DNA of 37,289 nucleotides. Origin: Planctomycetaceae bacterium. Lineage in GTDB: Bacteria; Planctomycetota; Planctomycetia; Pirellulales; Thermoguttaceae. The position numbers and the translations under genes are program-made. Below, one piece after another: positions 1 to 8,928 of the stretch. Positions within the stretch are counted from its first letter, which is position 1. Each line of letters opens with the position of its first letter. The notes below the pieces were generated by a model. That model saw only the letters and a list, made by a program, of their open reading frames with translations, was not told the DNA's origin and searched no databases. The stretch covers positions 1 to 37,289 of the forward strand of contig JAJFVC010000028.1 of the NCBI GenBank assembly GCA_021372005.1. Reading direction: 5' to 3'.

Positions 1-70
1 GCGCCTTCAACGGAGCGACCGCCTCCTCGATCAACCGACGTACATCTTCTTCAGTAAAACATCTCGCCAT
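1..70 (-). CDS. Partial gene, possible IS66-type transposase N-terminus
   Basis: The reverse strand reads from an ATG at 70 through 23 open codons to the window edge, beginning MARCFTEEDVRRLIEEAV. A good ribosome binding site (AAGGTGG) lies just upstream on the same strand. The charged, helical start followed by an APLKA run resembles the leading coiled segment of IS66 (TnpC-type) transposases, which often start this way before a Ser/Pro-rich stretch. A sequence starting GTAA, as IS66 ends do, lies 68 bp upstream. Only 23 residues are visible, so the family call is a guess; that a real gene starts here is better supported than what it encodes. Confidence 0.4.
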   Translation of the reverse strand, partial: MARCFTEEDVRRLIEEAVAPLKA

Positions 71-138
71 ACCACCTTGATAACCGATCAACCGCCCTGG
101 CGCAATACCAATTCTTCACAAAAACCGTGACCGGTTAC
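1..138 (-). mobile_element. Possible IS66-family element, one end
   Basis: If the partial gene at 1-70 is an IS66 transposase, the element's end would fall near 138, where the reverse strand reads GTAACCGGTCACGG; IS66 ends begin with GTAA. The segment 127-138 is also a near-palindrome centred on ACCGGT. The other end and the target duplication are outside the window, so this is an inference from one terminus-like sequence. Confidence 0.3.
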
Positions 139-792
139 AAAAGTTGACAAGAGCATTTGTGATTCGAGGAACTTGTTGAGTGGGGCGTCATCTCAACGAT
201 GAAAGGGTCGGTCCACCATTGTCGAAGTGGACCAGCCCGCTTTCGATTTCTCTCACGCCGGTTCAAAGCCGTAGTAGAACCTCGGATCATTTTGAAACAT
301 CAGGCTGCCGTCCTGAATGTCCTGACCATGTGAACCAATAACAAACGCATTTCATGACTACAATCCTGCTCGTCATCAACGTCCTTCTTCTGGTTGTCAT
401 CGTCGGCCTCCAAGTCACCGCCTTTCTCCGCAGAGCTATCCTCGTCGGATTTCTTTGCCGCCTAGGTAGGCGTCACTCTCGACAAGCCACCGCTCGTGAT
501 GCACCGATTCGCCTTCCACACGTCCGCCTAAAGAGTGCTCGGTGAAGATGCGAATTTTTCGCAGGTGGGAGTCGCGATGGCTCATTTTCACTCGTGAACC
601 GAGGTTTTCCAGCCCTAAAGTACCGTGATGTGTGGGGTAGTATTTATTTCTTCTTGGCGGTCCTCGGCCCCGTAGAGCAGAAGAAGCTAAAGTTTCACGG
701 CTTTGCAACGGTCTTTCAGGCAAGTCACGTCGGCTGTGACTTCAGGTCGTGCATCCACGTAGAAACATTTTCTTAAACGAGGCAGTGTTTAC
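139..792. other. Gene-poor stretch upstream of the metabolic cluster
   Basis: No convincing gene is visible here. A 63-codon plus-strand frame at 354-545 begins with a hydrophobic stretch (MTTILLVINVLLLVVIVGLQ) but has no ribosome binding site and becomes Arg-rich and unstructured after residue 27, so it may be a decayed membrane-protein start. A 95-codon minus-strand frame at 436-723 has no recognisable features. The stretch must hold the promoter for the gene at 793, but I see no clear -35/-10 or sigma-54 site. The only obvious regulatory-looking element is the inverted repeat at 722-742. Confidence 0.5.
722..742. promoter_or_regulatory. Inverted repeat upstream of the H+-ATPase gene
   Basis: A perfect 7-bp inverted repeat (AAGTCAC, 7-bp spacer, GTGACTT) ends 50 bp before the ATG of the first cluster gene. 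It could be a regulator-binding dyad or an RNA hairpin in the leader. No T-run follows, so it does not look like a terminator. Function is inferred from position only. Confidence 0.35.
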
Positions 793-3450
793 ATGGATAC
801 CCATACAACGCCAACGTCCTTCGGCATCGATGCGCCGACGAATGTGTGTGTCGGCCCGCAGTCTGGCGGCTCGGCAAATGACATAGAGCCTCAGAAGGAT
901 GCAGACAAGCCAACGCCTTCCGCGACGTCCGTCGCCGAGGCATTGAAAAAATGGAACGTCGATCCAGAGGTGGGACTGACCTCAAGCGAGGCACAATCGC
1001 GGCTGGTCCAATATGGCCCGAACGCCCTGGAAGAACATAAGAGAAGTGCATGGAAGACTTTTCTGCTCTACTTCTGGGGACCGATTCCCTGGATGATCGA
1101 AGCCGCCGCCTTGATGGCCTTGGTGGTTCAAGACTGGGGCGATTTCATCATCATTTCGGCGTTGCTGTTGTTCAACGCCCTGCTCGGATTCTGGGAAGAG
1201 CACGAGGCGTCCAATGCACTCGACGCACTGAAGAATTCACTTGCGCTGAAGGCTCGCGCACTGCGAGACGGCAAATGGGGCGAGGTGGCCAGCAAGGCGA
1301 TTGTTCCGGGTGACATTATCCGCCTCTATTTGGGCGATGTGGTGCCGGCCGACTGCAAGCTGATCGGAGGCGAATACCTCAGCATTGACCAGTCGGCCTT
1401 GACGGGTGAATCGTTGCCGGTCAGCAAGAAGGTGGGCGACGACGCCTATTCCGGCTCGATTGTCAAACAGGGCGAGATGTTCGCTGTGACCACGGCCACT
1501 GGCGCCAATACGTTCTTCGGCCGCACCGCGAAACTTGTGGCTGGAGCCGGAAACGTGTCCCACTTCCAGAAAGCAGTCATGAAGATCGGCAATTTCCTGA
1601 TTGTGGTGGCGGTCTTGATGGCAATTGTGCTCGTAATCGATCGCATTTTCGCCATGCGAGGTCATTTCGATCACGTTGCACTGCTCCGGCTTGCCGAACT
1701 GGTGCTCATTCTGTTGGTGGCCTCGGTGCCGGTGGCGATGCCAGCAGTGCTGTCGGTGACGATGGCATTGGGCGCGCAAATGCTGGCTCGTAAAAAGGCA
1801 ATTGTTTCGCGGCTGGAGTCGATCGAGGAACTGGCCGGCATCGATACGCTCTGCTCGGACAAGACTGGAACCCTCACGCAAAATTCGCTGACGCTCGGCG
1901 AGGCCCAGCCGAGTCCCGGCTGCGACGCGCAGCAACTCATCCTGATGGGATCGCTGGCCTCGCGAGCCTCGGACCATGATCCGATCGACAACGCCATCCT
2001 AGCGGGGCTCAAAGACGCCGCGGTTCTGAAGACCTACCGGCAGGAACAATACAAACCCTTCGATCCGGTCGGCAAGCGAACGGAGGCGACGATCAAGACG
2101 GCGGACCATGCGACGTTTTACGTCACCAAGGGGGCGCCCCAGGTGATTATCGAACTCGCCAAGCTCGAAGGCGATGATTTGGCCAGGGTCGATAAGATCG
2201 TGAACGATTTTGCGGCCAAGGGCTTTCGTGCCATCGCCGTGGCCAAGGGCAACGGTGACGGCAATTGGACGTTCCTAGGGATCCTGCCATTGTTCGACCC
2301 GCCGCGTCCCGATTCCAAGGACACAATCGCACAGGCGAAGGAGTACGGAGTGCGTGTCAAGATGGTCACCGGCGACAACGTGGCCATCGCCAAACAGATA
2401 TCAGACCAACTCGGTATGGGGACCAACATCCAGCCCGCCACGTCGCTCTTCCCGGGCGACGTCATGAAAGGCCAAATTCCCCTGAATGCCGCTGATCGCA
2501 TCGACCACGCCGACGGCTTCGCCCAAGTGTTTCCCGAGCACAAGTATGCAATCGTGAAGGTGCTCCAAGGCGACGGCCATATCGTGGGCATGACTGGCGA
2601 CGGGGTAAACGACGCACCGGCCTTGAAGCAGGCCGACGTGGGGATTGCGGTTTCGGGGGCGACCGACGCGGCCCGCGCGGCTGCGGCGCTCATTCTGACC
2701 GCGCCCGGACTCTCGGTGATCATCGACGGGCTGGCCGAGTCACGCCGCATCTTCGAGCGCATGATGAGCTACGTCCTGTACCGCATCGCCATGACCATCG
2801 CGATCATGGGCTTCGTCGTCTTGGCGTCGATCTACTACGGGTTCTTCCCGTTGACCGCGCTGATGCTGATCGCATTGGCATTGTTGGACGATGTGCCGAT
2901 CATGACGATCGCCTTCGACAATGCGAAGGCGCCAGCCGCACCGGTCAAGTGGCAGATGGGGCGGACGTTGACCATCTCTTCGGTGCTCGGGCTGTTCGCC
3001 GTGGTGCAGAGTTTTGGATTGCTCTACTTGGGCGACACGGTCTACAAACTTGATCACGCGCACCTGCAAACGATGATGTTTCTCCAACTGGTGGCCGGTG
3101 GCCATTTGCTGCTGTTCGTCACGCGGACGCGAAACTCACTCTGGATGCCGCCGTATCCCAATGCCCGGCTGTTCTGGGCTATCGTAATGACGCAAATCGT
3201 CGCGGTGTTGATGTGCGGTTTCGGCCTGCTGGTGCCCGCGCTGTCGTGGACGGTCATCGGACTTGTGTGGGCCTACAACCTGGGCTGGATGGTGGTTCAA
3301 GACATTGTTAAGCTCGGAATCGAACGCCTCGTTGAGGGGCGAGTCTCGGGCAGCGAACCGCTGCATAAGATTTGGTGCTATCCATTGGGAACCCATTGCG
3401 GACTCCACCAACACCGGCAGTCTCCCGTGGCGGTCGCGGCGGAATCATGA
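793..3450 (+). CDS. Plasma-membrane-type proton-pumping P-type ATPase
   Basis: This 885-residue protein is a P-type IIIA ATPase that exports protons at the expense of ATP. Visible motifs are the actuator TGES at 204-207, the M4 signature SVPVAMPAV at 311-319, the phosphorylation motif with Asp356 in SDKTGT, MVTGDN of the nucleotide domain and GDGVNDAPALKQADVG of the P domain. In the sixth membrane segment, LLDDVPIMTI carries Asp699/Asp700, where plant and fungal proton pumps carry the acidic residue needed for proton transport. A GAGG ribosome site precedes the ATG. It opens a same-strand cluster of sugar phosphate genes, suggesting a role in pH homeostasis during acetate-forming metabolism (inferred). 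The first 45 residues are a low-complexity extension, and the C-terminus is short compared with eukaryotic pumps. Confidence 0.93.
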   Translation: MDTHTTPTSFGIDAPTNVCVGPQSGGSANDIEPQKDADKPTPSATSVAEALKKWNVDPEVGLTSSEAQSRLVQYGPNALEEHKRSAWKTFLLYFWGPIPWMIEAAALMALVVQDWGDFIIISALLLFNALLGFWEEHEASNALDALKNSLALKARALRDGKWGEVASKAIVPGDIIRLYLGDVVPADCKLIGGEYLSIDQSALTGESLPVSKKVGDDAYSGSIVKQGEMFAVTTATGANTFFGRTAKLVAGAGNVSHFQKAVMKIGNFLIVVAVLMAIVLVIDRIFAMRGHFDHVALLRLAELVLILLVASVPVAMPAVLSVTMALGAQMLARKKAIVSRLESIEELAGIDTLCSDKTGTLTQNSLTLGEAQPSPGCDAQQLILMGSLASRASDHDPIDNAILAGLKDAAVLKTYRQEQYKPFDPVGKRTEATIKTADHATFYVTKGAPQVIIELAKLEGDDLARVDKIVNDFAAKGFRAIAVAKGNGDGNWTFLGILPLFDPPRPDSKDTIAQAKEYGVRVKMVTGDNVAIAKQISDQLGMGTNIQPATSLFPGDVMKGQIPLNAADRIDHADGFAQVFPEHKYAIVKVLQGDGHIVGMTGDGVNDAPALKQADVGIAVSGATDAARAAAALILTAPGLSVIIDGLAESRRIFERMMSYVLYRIAMTIAIMGFVVLASIYYGFFPLTALMLIALALLDDVPIMTIAFDNAKAPAAPVKWQMGRTLTISSVLGLFAVVQSFGLLYLGDTVYKLDHAHLQTMMFLQLVAGGHLLLFVTRTRNSLWMPPYPNARLFWAIVMTQIVAVLMCGFGLLVPALSWTVIGLVWAYNLGWMVVQDIVKLGIERLVEGRVSGSEPLHKIWCYPLGTHCGLHQHRQSPVAVAAES

Positions 3451-3475
3451 ACACGCCTCAAACAGGTGCCCAACC

Positions 3476-4387
3476 ATGACGGATTATCGAAAAAAGCTCG
3501 GTTTTGAACCCGACAGCAACGCCAAGCTGCGCGACTTCGATCCCGCCTACCACGGCAAGCACGAATCGCACAAGGACGCTCTCCCGGAAATCGAGGCAGC
3601 TCTCCGGAAGATGGACGAGTTGCAGTATGTCATGTATGCCGAGAAGAAGCATTCGCTGCTGATCGTGTTGCAGGGACTCGACGCGGGCGGTAAGGACGGA
3701 GTGGTTCGCCATGTCATCACCGGGATGAACCCGGCTGGCTGCCGAGTTGTCGGATTCAAGCAGCCGACCGTCGAGGAGCTCGAACACGACTTCCTGTGGC
3801 GCGTTCATCCGCATGTGCCCGCGAAGGGTGACGTCGGTATTTTCAATCGCTCGCACTACGAGGACGTCCTCGTCGCGCGGGTTCACGATCTCGTGCCTAA
3901 AAACGTCTGGTCGGGGCGATACGACCTGATCAACGATTTCGAGAAACTGCTCGTCAAGCAAAACGGAACGACCATCCTGAAGTTCTTCCTCTACATTTCC
4001 AAGAAAGAGCAGTTGAAGCGGTTCAAGCAGCGTCTGGACGATCCGGCGCGGCAATGGAAGATCAGCAACTCGAACTACAAGGAGCGGGAATACTGGGACG
4101 ATTACATCGAGGCGTTCGAGGACATGCTGCGCAAGACCAGCACGAAGCACGCCCCGTGGTACGTCATCCCGTCGAACCACAAGTGGTTCCGCAATCTGGC
4201 GATCTCGCAAATCATCGTCCGCACGCTCGATGAGTTGGGGATGTCGACGCCGAAGCCGACCATCGATATGGCCGAAATTCGCCGCGAGTATCACGAGGCG
4301 GAGGAGGAAGAGGCCGATCCGAAGACGAGCAAACGCAGCCCGGCCGATGAGACGGACGTCCCTTGTTTGATTGGAGCAAAGCCATGA
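3476..4387 (+). CDS. ppk2: Polyphosphate kinase 2 family phosphotransferase
   Basis: This 303-residue PPK2 transfers phosphate from polyphosphate to a nucleoside mono- or diphosphate. The Walker A loop is GLDAGGKDG (residues 67-75, Lys73), followed by the MNPAGCRVVGFKQP segment, and Walker B is DVGIFNRSHYED at 119-130. A lid-like basic stretch follows, then HAPWYVIPSNHKWFRN near the C-terminus. The single-domain layout matches the PPK2 group that includes the class III AMP/ADP kinases, but I cannot fix the class. The frame is open upstream into the ATPase gene; ATG 3476 is chosen because family similarity starts at MTDYRKKLGF. Its TGA overlaps the next ATG (ATGA), implying coupled translation. 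In this cluster it could regenerate nucleotides from polyphosphate (inference). Confidence 0.92.
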   Translation: MTDYRKKLGFEPDSNAKLRDFDPAYHGKHESHKDALPEIEAALRKMDELQYVMYAEKKHSLLIVLQGLDAGGKDGVVRHVITGMNPAGCRVVGFKQPTVEELEHDFLWRVHPHVPAKGDVGIFNRSHYEDVLVARVHDLVPKNVWSGRYDLINDFEKLLVKQNGTTILKFFLYISKKEQLKRFKQRLDDPARQWKISNSNYKEREYWDDYIEAFEDMLRKTSTKHAPWYVIPSNHKWFRNLAISQIIVRTLDELGMSTPKPTIDMAEIRREYHEAEEEEADPKTSKRSPADETDVPCLIGAKP

Positions 4388-5046
4388 GCGACATACTTCC
4401 GGTCGTCTACCTTGCCCGGCATGGCGAAACGGCCTGGGCCATCACGGGGCAGCACACCGGATTGACCGATCTGCCGTTGACCCAGCGAGGCGAGCGGAAC
4501 GCTCGCGCCCTCGGAGAGCGATTGCGTGGATTGCGTTTCGCCGAAGTCTTCACCAGCCCGTTGCAGCGAGTCGCCCGGACGTGCAAACTGGCCGGGTTCG
4601 GCGATCGGGCCGAAATCGACCCGGACCTGGTGGAATGGGACTACGGCGCGTATGAAGGCCGCCGCACGCCGGACATTCACAAGGAACGGCCGGATTGGCA
4701 GTTGTTCCGCGACGGATGCCCGGGCGGCGAATCACCGAACGACGTCGCCCAGCGGGCCGATCGCATTATCCGTCGCGTGCGAGGCGTCGGCGACAACGTG
4801 TTGGTCTTCTCCAGCGGACACTTTCTTCGCGCCTTCGCGGCGCGTTGGCTCGGCCTGGAAATCGCCATCGGGCGGTGTTTCATGTTGAGCACCGCCAGCC
4901 TGAGCGCCGTCAGTTATGAACACAAGCTGTCGCAGCCGGCGATCCGGCTCTGGGACGACACCCGCCATGTCGAAGTCGCCTGCGATCCGCACATGGGCGC
5001 GCAATTAGACCAAGTTGACCACCAACATGAACTGTGCCAGACATGA
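4384..5046 (+). CDS. Histidine phosphatase (PGAM superfamily), SHB17-like sugar bisphosphatase candidate
   Basis: This 220-residue protein belongs to the phosphoglycerate mutase/histidine phosphatase superfamily. The phospho-accepting His13 is in LARHGETAW, Arg62 in SPLQRVART, and an acidic Glu84 in DLVEWDYG. Segments such as GQHTGLTDLPLT, EWDYGAYEG and the RDGC motif recall, from memory, yeast SHB17, a sedoheptulose-1,7-/fructose-1,6-bisphosphatase. In a cluster with aldolase, transketolase and transaldolase a sugar bisphosphatase would fit, but this is inference. An oddity: where the family normally has the second catalytic His (HG), the sequence reads S-S-G-H at 143-146, so Ser144 replaces it, with His146 two positions later. 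Start ATG 4384 has GGAG upstream and overlaps the previous stop. Alternatives are a phosphoglycerate mutase or a broad phosphatase. Confidence 0.85.
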   Translation: MSDILPVVYLARHGETAWAITGQHTGLTDLPLTQRGERNARALGERLRGLRFAEVFTSPLQRVARTCKLAGFGDRAEIDPDLVEWDYGAYEGRRTPDIHKERPDWQLFRDGCPGGESPNDVAQRADRIIRRVRGVGDNVLVFSSGHFLRAFAARWLGLEIAIGRCFMLSTASLSAVSYEHKLSQPAIRLWDDTRHVEVACDPHMGAQLDQVDHQHELCQT

Positions 5047-6272
5047 AGATATTCGTATGTAACTCCGGTTCCAGCAGCCTGAAGTTCAGTCTTTTCGACT
5101 CGGTCAGCGAGCAATCGCTCGCCGAGGGCGAAATCGACTGGACGACGACGCCCACGCAGTTGGTGTGGCATTGCCGCGGTCAGAAGGTCATCCGCGAGAA
5201 TCTGCGGCCTACCCAGCACGCCGAAGCGGCCGCCCACATCCTCGACGACCTCCAAAACCATCCGTCGGCGCCCTTGCGGGGGCTTGATGAAATCGGCGCC
5301 GTCGGCCACCGCGTGGTTCACGGCGGCGACCGATACACGAAGGCTGTTGTCATCACGCCGGAGGTCAAGCGGGTCATCGGCGAATTGTCGGAACTGGCGC
5401 CGCTGCACAATCCAGCGGCGCTCGAAGGCATTACGGCCATGGAGCAAATGCTCCCCAACACGCCGCAGGTCGCCGTGTTCGATACGGCGTTCCACTCCAC
5501 GTTGTCTCAGGCTGCCCGGACCTATCCGTTGCCGTATCACTGGACGAACGAGTGGGGCATCCGCCGCTACGGTTTCCATGGACTGAGCCACAGCTATTGC
5601 AGCCGTCAGGCAGCGAAAGTGCTGGGCCGGCCGGACTTGCGGCTCGTGATCGCCCACTTAGGCAACGGTGCTTCGCTGACCGCGGTGCTCAATGGAGCGA
5701 GCGTGGACACCTCGATGGGATTCACGCCCATGGACGGCATCATGATGGGAACCCGCTGTGGCAGCCTGGACCCGGGCATTCTGATCTATGTGGCGGAATA
5801 CAAGGGTCTCAATGGAAGACAAATGGACGACGCGCTCGACGATCACGCCGGATTGCTTGGCGTCTCCGGCATTTCGTCCGACATGCGCGAGGTGTTGGCC
5901 GCGTCGGCCGAAAACCCGGACGCCCAGCTTGCCATCGATGTCTACGTCCACCGCATTCGCCAGACGATCGGCTCGATGGCGGCATCGCTCGGCGGCATCG
6001 ACGCGATGGTGTTCACGGCCGGCGTGGGCGAAAACTCGCCGGCGATCCGCCGCCGGGTCTGTGAAAACATGGAGTTCCTCGGTCTGGAACTTGACCAGGA
6101 AGCGAACGAAAGCTGTCGGCCGGACGCCGACATCGCCTCGCCGACATCGCCGGCGCGAATTCTCGTAATCGGCACTCACGAAGACCTGACGATCGTGCGC
6201 GAAACGCATCGTTTGCTGTCTTCGACGTTGGACCAGTCGCTGCAAAGCGAATGCGTCCAGGTTTTTTCATGA
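5043..6272 (+). CDS. ackA: Acetate kinase
   Basis: This 409-residue protein interconverts acetyl phosphate plus ADP with acetate plus ATP. It carries the family start [15 protein letters not shown], the substrate Arg in GHRVVHGG, the catalytic region GFHGLSHSY, the HLGNGAS phosphate loop, the DTSMGFTPM signature and the C-terminal FTAGVGENS. The length is normal (about 400). ATG 5043 forms an ATGA overlap with the preceding stop and gives the canonical N-terminus; a GTG at 5034 would add only three residues. No strong ribosome site is visible, in keeping with translational coupling. Lying directly before phosphoketolase, it would drain acetyl phosphate to acetate and ATP. No phosphotransacetylase gene is in the window. 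Confidence 0.97.
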   Translation: MKIFVCNSGSSSLKFSLFDSVSEQSLAEGEIDWTTTPTQLVWHCRGQKVIRENLRPTQHAEAAAHILDDLQNHPSAPLRGLDEIGAVGHRVVHGGDRYTKAVVITPEVKRVIGELSELAPLHNPAALEGITAMEQMLPNTPQVAVFDTAFHSTLSQAARTYPLPYHWTNEWGIRRYGFHGLSHSYCSRQAAKVLGRPDLRLVIAHLGNGASLTAVLNGASVDTSMGFTPMDGIMMGTRCGSLDPGILIYVAEYKGLNGRQMDDALDDHAGLLGVSGISSDMREVLAASAENPDAQLAIDVYVHRIRQTIGSMAASLGGIDAMVFTAGVGENSPAIRRRVCENMEFLGLELDQEANESCRPDADIASPTSPARILVIGTHEDLTIVRETHRLLSSTLDQSLQSECVQVFS

Positions 6273-6298
6273 TTCAACCTATCAGGAGCATGAGACTA

Positions 6299-8782
6299 AT
6301 GGCCACTACAGTATCCGACTCGACCAGTCAGGAATCCGTTTTCGCGTTAGGTCCGACGTCTTCCGCCGGCGCCGCGAACGAGTCCATTTCGGCCTATGGC
6401 CCGGCGCGTTCCACCGTCGCCGCAAGCCCGCTCAAGCCCGACGAACTGAAGAAGATCGACGCCTACTGGCGAGCCAGCCTCTATCTGAGCATGGGCATGC
6501 TCTACCTCAAGGAAAACCCGCTCCTGCGCGAGCCTTTGACGAAAGAGCACATCAAGGAACGATTGCTTGGGCATTGGGGTTCCGACGCCGGCCAGTCGTT
6601 CACCTACATCCATTTCAATCGGCTCATCAACAAGTACGACCTGAACGCCATCTACATCGCGGGGCCCGGCCACGGAGCGCCGGCCGTGCTGTCGAACGCC
6701 TATCTCGAAGGGACGTATTCCGAGATTTACCCGACGATGAGCGAAGACCTGGCGGGAATGCAACGCTTTATGAAGCAGTTCTCGTTCCCCGGCGGGATCG
6801 GCAGCCACGCCACGCCGGAGACCCCTGGCAGCATCCACGAGGGAGGCGAGCTGGGCTACAGCATCTCGCACGCTTTCGGGACCGTTTACGACCACCCGGA
6901 CCTCATCACGCTTTGCATGGTGGGCGACGGCGAGTCGGAGACCGGCCCGCTGGCCACCAGTTGGCACAGCAACAAGTACCTGAATCCGATCACCGACGGG
7001 GCGGTCATTCCGGTCCTGCACCTGAACGGATACAAGATCAACAACCCGACCCTTCTGGCACGCATCAGCCACGAGGAGTTGGAATCGCTGTTCATCGGCT
7101 ACGGCTACACGCCGCTGTTCGTCGAAGGCAGCGACTACGAAAGCATGCACCAGGCGATGGCCGCCACGATGGAGCATTGCGTGTTGGAGATTCGCAAGAT
7201 CCAGGAGAAAGCAAGGACTAGCGGCAAGGCGTTCCGGCCGCGCTGGCCCATGATTGTTCTTCGCACGCCGAAGGGCTGGACGGCGCCGCGCGAAGTGGAC
7301 GGACACTACCTCGAGGGGTTCTGGCGCGCTCACCAGATTCCGATCACCGACGTGGTCGCCAATCCCAAGCATCTGGCCGTCCTGGAGAAATGGATGCGCA
7401 GCTACAAGCCGGAAGAGCTTTTCGACGCCGAAGGGCGGCTCATTCCCGAACTGAAGGCATTGGCGCCGAAGGGCTCCCGACGGATGAGCGCCAACCCGAT
7501 CGCCAACGGTGGACTCGTTCGCAAACCCCTCGACATGCCCGACTACCGTGACAGCGCCATCAAGGTGGACAAGCCCGGCGTGACCCGGGCCGGCAACGTT
7601 CCGACGCTGGGCAACTATCTCCGCGAAGTCATGCGGCAGAACATGCACAAATTCCGCGTGTTCGGCCCCGACGAGACGCAGTCGAACCAATTGCAGGCCC
7701 TCTACGAGGTCTGCCAGAAGGTATGGCTCGGCGAGTACTTCCCGGAAGACGCCGACGGCGGCAACCTGTCACCCAACGGCCGCGTCATGGAGATGCTCAG
7801 CGAGCACACCGTCGAAGGGTGGCTCGAAGGCTACATCCTCAGCGGCCGGCACGGCTTGATCAACAGCTACGAGCCGTTCATTCACGTCGTCGATTCGATG
7901 TACAATCAGCACGCCAAATGGCTTGAGAAGTGCAACGAGTTGGCTTGGCGAGCCCCGATTTCGTCGCTCAACCTGCTGATCACGGCTCTGGTGTGGCGGC
8001 AAGATCACAACGGCTTCACGCACCAAGACCCCGGATTCCTCGACGTGGTCGCCAACAAGAGCCCAACGGTTACGCGGATCTACCTGCCGCCCGACGCCAA
8101 CACGCTGTTGTCCGTTGCGGACCACTGCCTGAACAGCGTCAACTACGTGAACGTGATCGTGGCCGACAAGCAGGTCCACTTGCAGTATCTCGACATGGAC
8201 GCGGCGATCGCGCACTGCACGAAGGGCCTGGGCATCTGGGGCTGGGCCAGCAACGACCAGGGCGGCAAGCCCGACGTCGTCATGGCCAGTTGCGGAGACG
8301 TGCCGACGATGGAATCGCTGGCCGCCACCGCGCTGCTGCGTGAACACCTACCCGACGTGAAGATCCGTTTCGTCAACGTTGTGGACCTGTTCAAGCTGAC
8401 GCCGAACACGGAGCATCCCCATGGCCTGACGGACCGCGAGTTTCAGGAGATTTTCGCTCCGGACACGCCCGTGGTCTTCAACTTCCATTCCTATCCGTGG
8501 CTGATCCACCGTCTCACTTACCGCAGGCCCGGCCAGCACAACATCCACGTGCGGGGCTACAAGGAGAAGGGCAACATCAACACGCCCTTGGAATTGGCCA
8601 TTCGCAACCAGACCGACCGGTTCAGCCTGGCCATGGACGCGATCGACCGGATGCCGCGTTACCGGGTAACCGGCGCCGAGGCGCGCGAGGCCCTGCGCAA
8701 CCGGCAAATCGCCTGCCAACAGCACGCCTACGAGTTCGGCGTCGATCGGGACGAAGACAGCAATTGGTCGTGGCCCTACTAA
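6299..8782 (+). CDS. xfp: Phosphoketolase (xylulose-5-P/fructose-6-P)
   Basis: This 827-residue thiamine-diphosphate enzyme cleaves xylulose-5-P, and often fructose-6-P, with phosphate to acetyl phosphate plus glyceraldehyde-3-P or erythrose-4-P. Family hallmarks are the N-terminal [14 protein letters not shown] and LGHWG segments, [36 protein letters not shown], the cofactor/Mg motif GDGESETGP around Asp210, and in the second half [12 protein letters not shown] and [13 protein letters not shown]. The length is typical. ATG 6299 is chosen because AGGAG at 6284-6288 lies 10 nt upstream; an ATG at 6290 is too close to it. Residues 1-40 are a low-complexity leader outside the conserved fold. The start is 26 bp after ackA. 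Substrate preference cannot be read from sequence; the neighbours imply both substrates matter. Confidence 0.97.
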   Translation: MATTVSDSTSQESVFALGPTSSAGAANESISAYGPARSTVAASPLKPDELKKIDAYWRASLYLSMGMLYLKENPLLREPLTKEHIKERLLGHWGSDAGQSFTYIHFNRLINKYDLNAIYIAGPGHGAPAVLSNAYLEGTYSEIYPTMSEDLAGMQRFMKQFSFPGGIGSHATPETPGSIHEGGELGYSISHAFGTVYDHPDLITLCMVGDGESETGPLATSWHSNKYLNPITDGAVIPVLHLNGYKINNPTLLARISHEELESLFIGYGYTPLFVEGSDYESMHQAMAATMEHCVLEIRKIQEKARTSGKAFRPRWPMIVLRTPKGWTAPREVDGHYLEGFWRAHQIPITDVVANPKHLAVLEKWMRSYKPEELFDAEGRLIPELKALAPKGSRRMSANPIANGGLVRKPLDMPDYRDSAIKVDKPGVTRAGNVPTLGNYLREVMRQNMHKFRVFGPDETQSNQLQALYEVCQKVWLGEYFPEDADGGNLSPNGRVMEMLSEHTVEGWLEGYILSGRHGLINSYEPFIHVVDSMYNQHAKWLEKCNELAWRAPISSLNLLITALVWRQDHNGFTHQDPGFLDVVANKSPTVTRIYLPPDANTLLSVADHCLNSVNYVNVIVADKQVHLQYLDMDAAIAHCTKGLGIWGWASNDQGGKPDVVMASCGDVPTMESLAATALLREHLPDVKIRFVNVVDLFKLTPNTEHPHGLTDREFQEIFAPDTPVVFNFHSYPWLIHRLTYRRPGQHNIHVRGYKEKGNINTPLELAIRNQTDRFSLAMDAIDRMPRYRVTGAEAREALRNRQIACQQHAYEFGVDRDEDSNWSWPY

Positions 8783-8802
8783 GCGACTGTCCAATACTCG
8801 CT

Positions 8803-8825
8803 CCTCTCTCCCTTTGGGAGAGGGG
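8803..8825. repeat. Dispersed palindrome, copy 1
   Basis: A hairpin-forming sequence (CTCTCCC, TTT loop, GGGAGAG, extended by three more pairs) lies in the 146-bp gap between the phosphoketolase and glycogen phosphorylase genes. Related palindromes occur at 16892-16918, 17611-17637 and 29240-29261, so it belongs to a dispersed family. No T-run follows, so it is not a typical terminator, although the hairpin could still affect RNA stability. Confidence 0.7.
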
Positions 8826-8928
8826 TGGGGGGAGGGCGGACGGATCGTAACGGGCGTCACTGCGGTATCCGCGGGATCGCCGTTGCAACAATCAAATTGG
8901 GAACGTCGGAGTTTCCATAAGGAGCACT

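Noticed and set aside
436..723. A 95-codon minus-strand frame in the leader of the cluster
   Set aside because: No ribosome site, motif or hydrophobic pattern; composition resembles random sequence.
3263..3475. Upstream extension of the PPK2 reading frame
   Set aside because: The extra 71 residues overlap the H+-ATPase C-terminus and have no PPK2 similarity; the family start is at 3476.
6347..7690. A 447-codon minus-strand frame opposite phosphoketolase
   Set aside because: Arg/Val/His-rich sequence with no motifs, fully explained as antisense of a GC-rich gene.
8783..8928. The hairpin at 8803-8825 as an intrinsic terminator splitting the cluster
   Set aside because: It is followed by GGGGTGGGG rather than T residues and belongs to a dispersed repeat family found at several sites.
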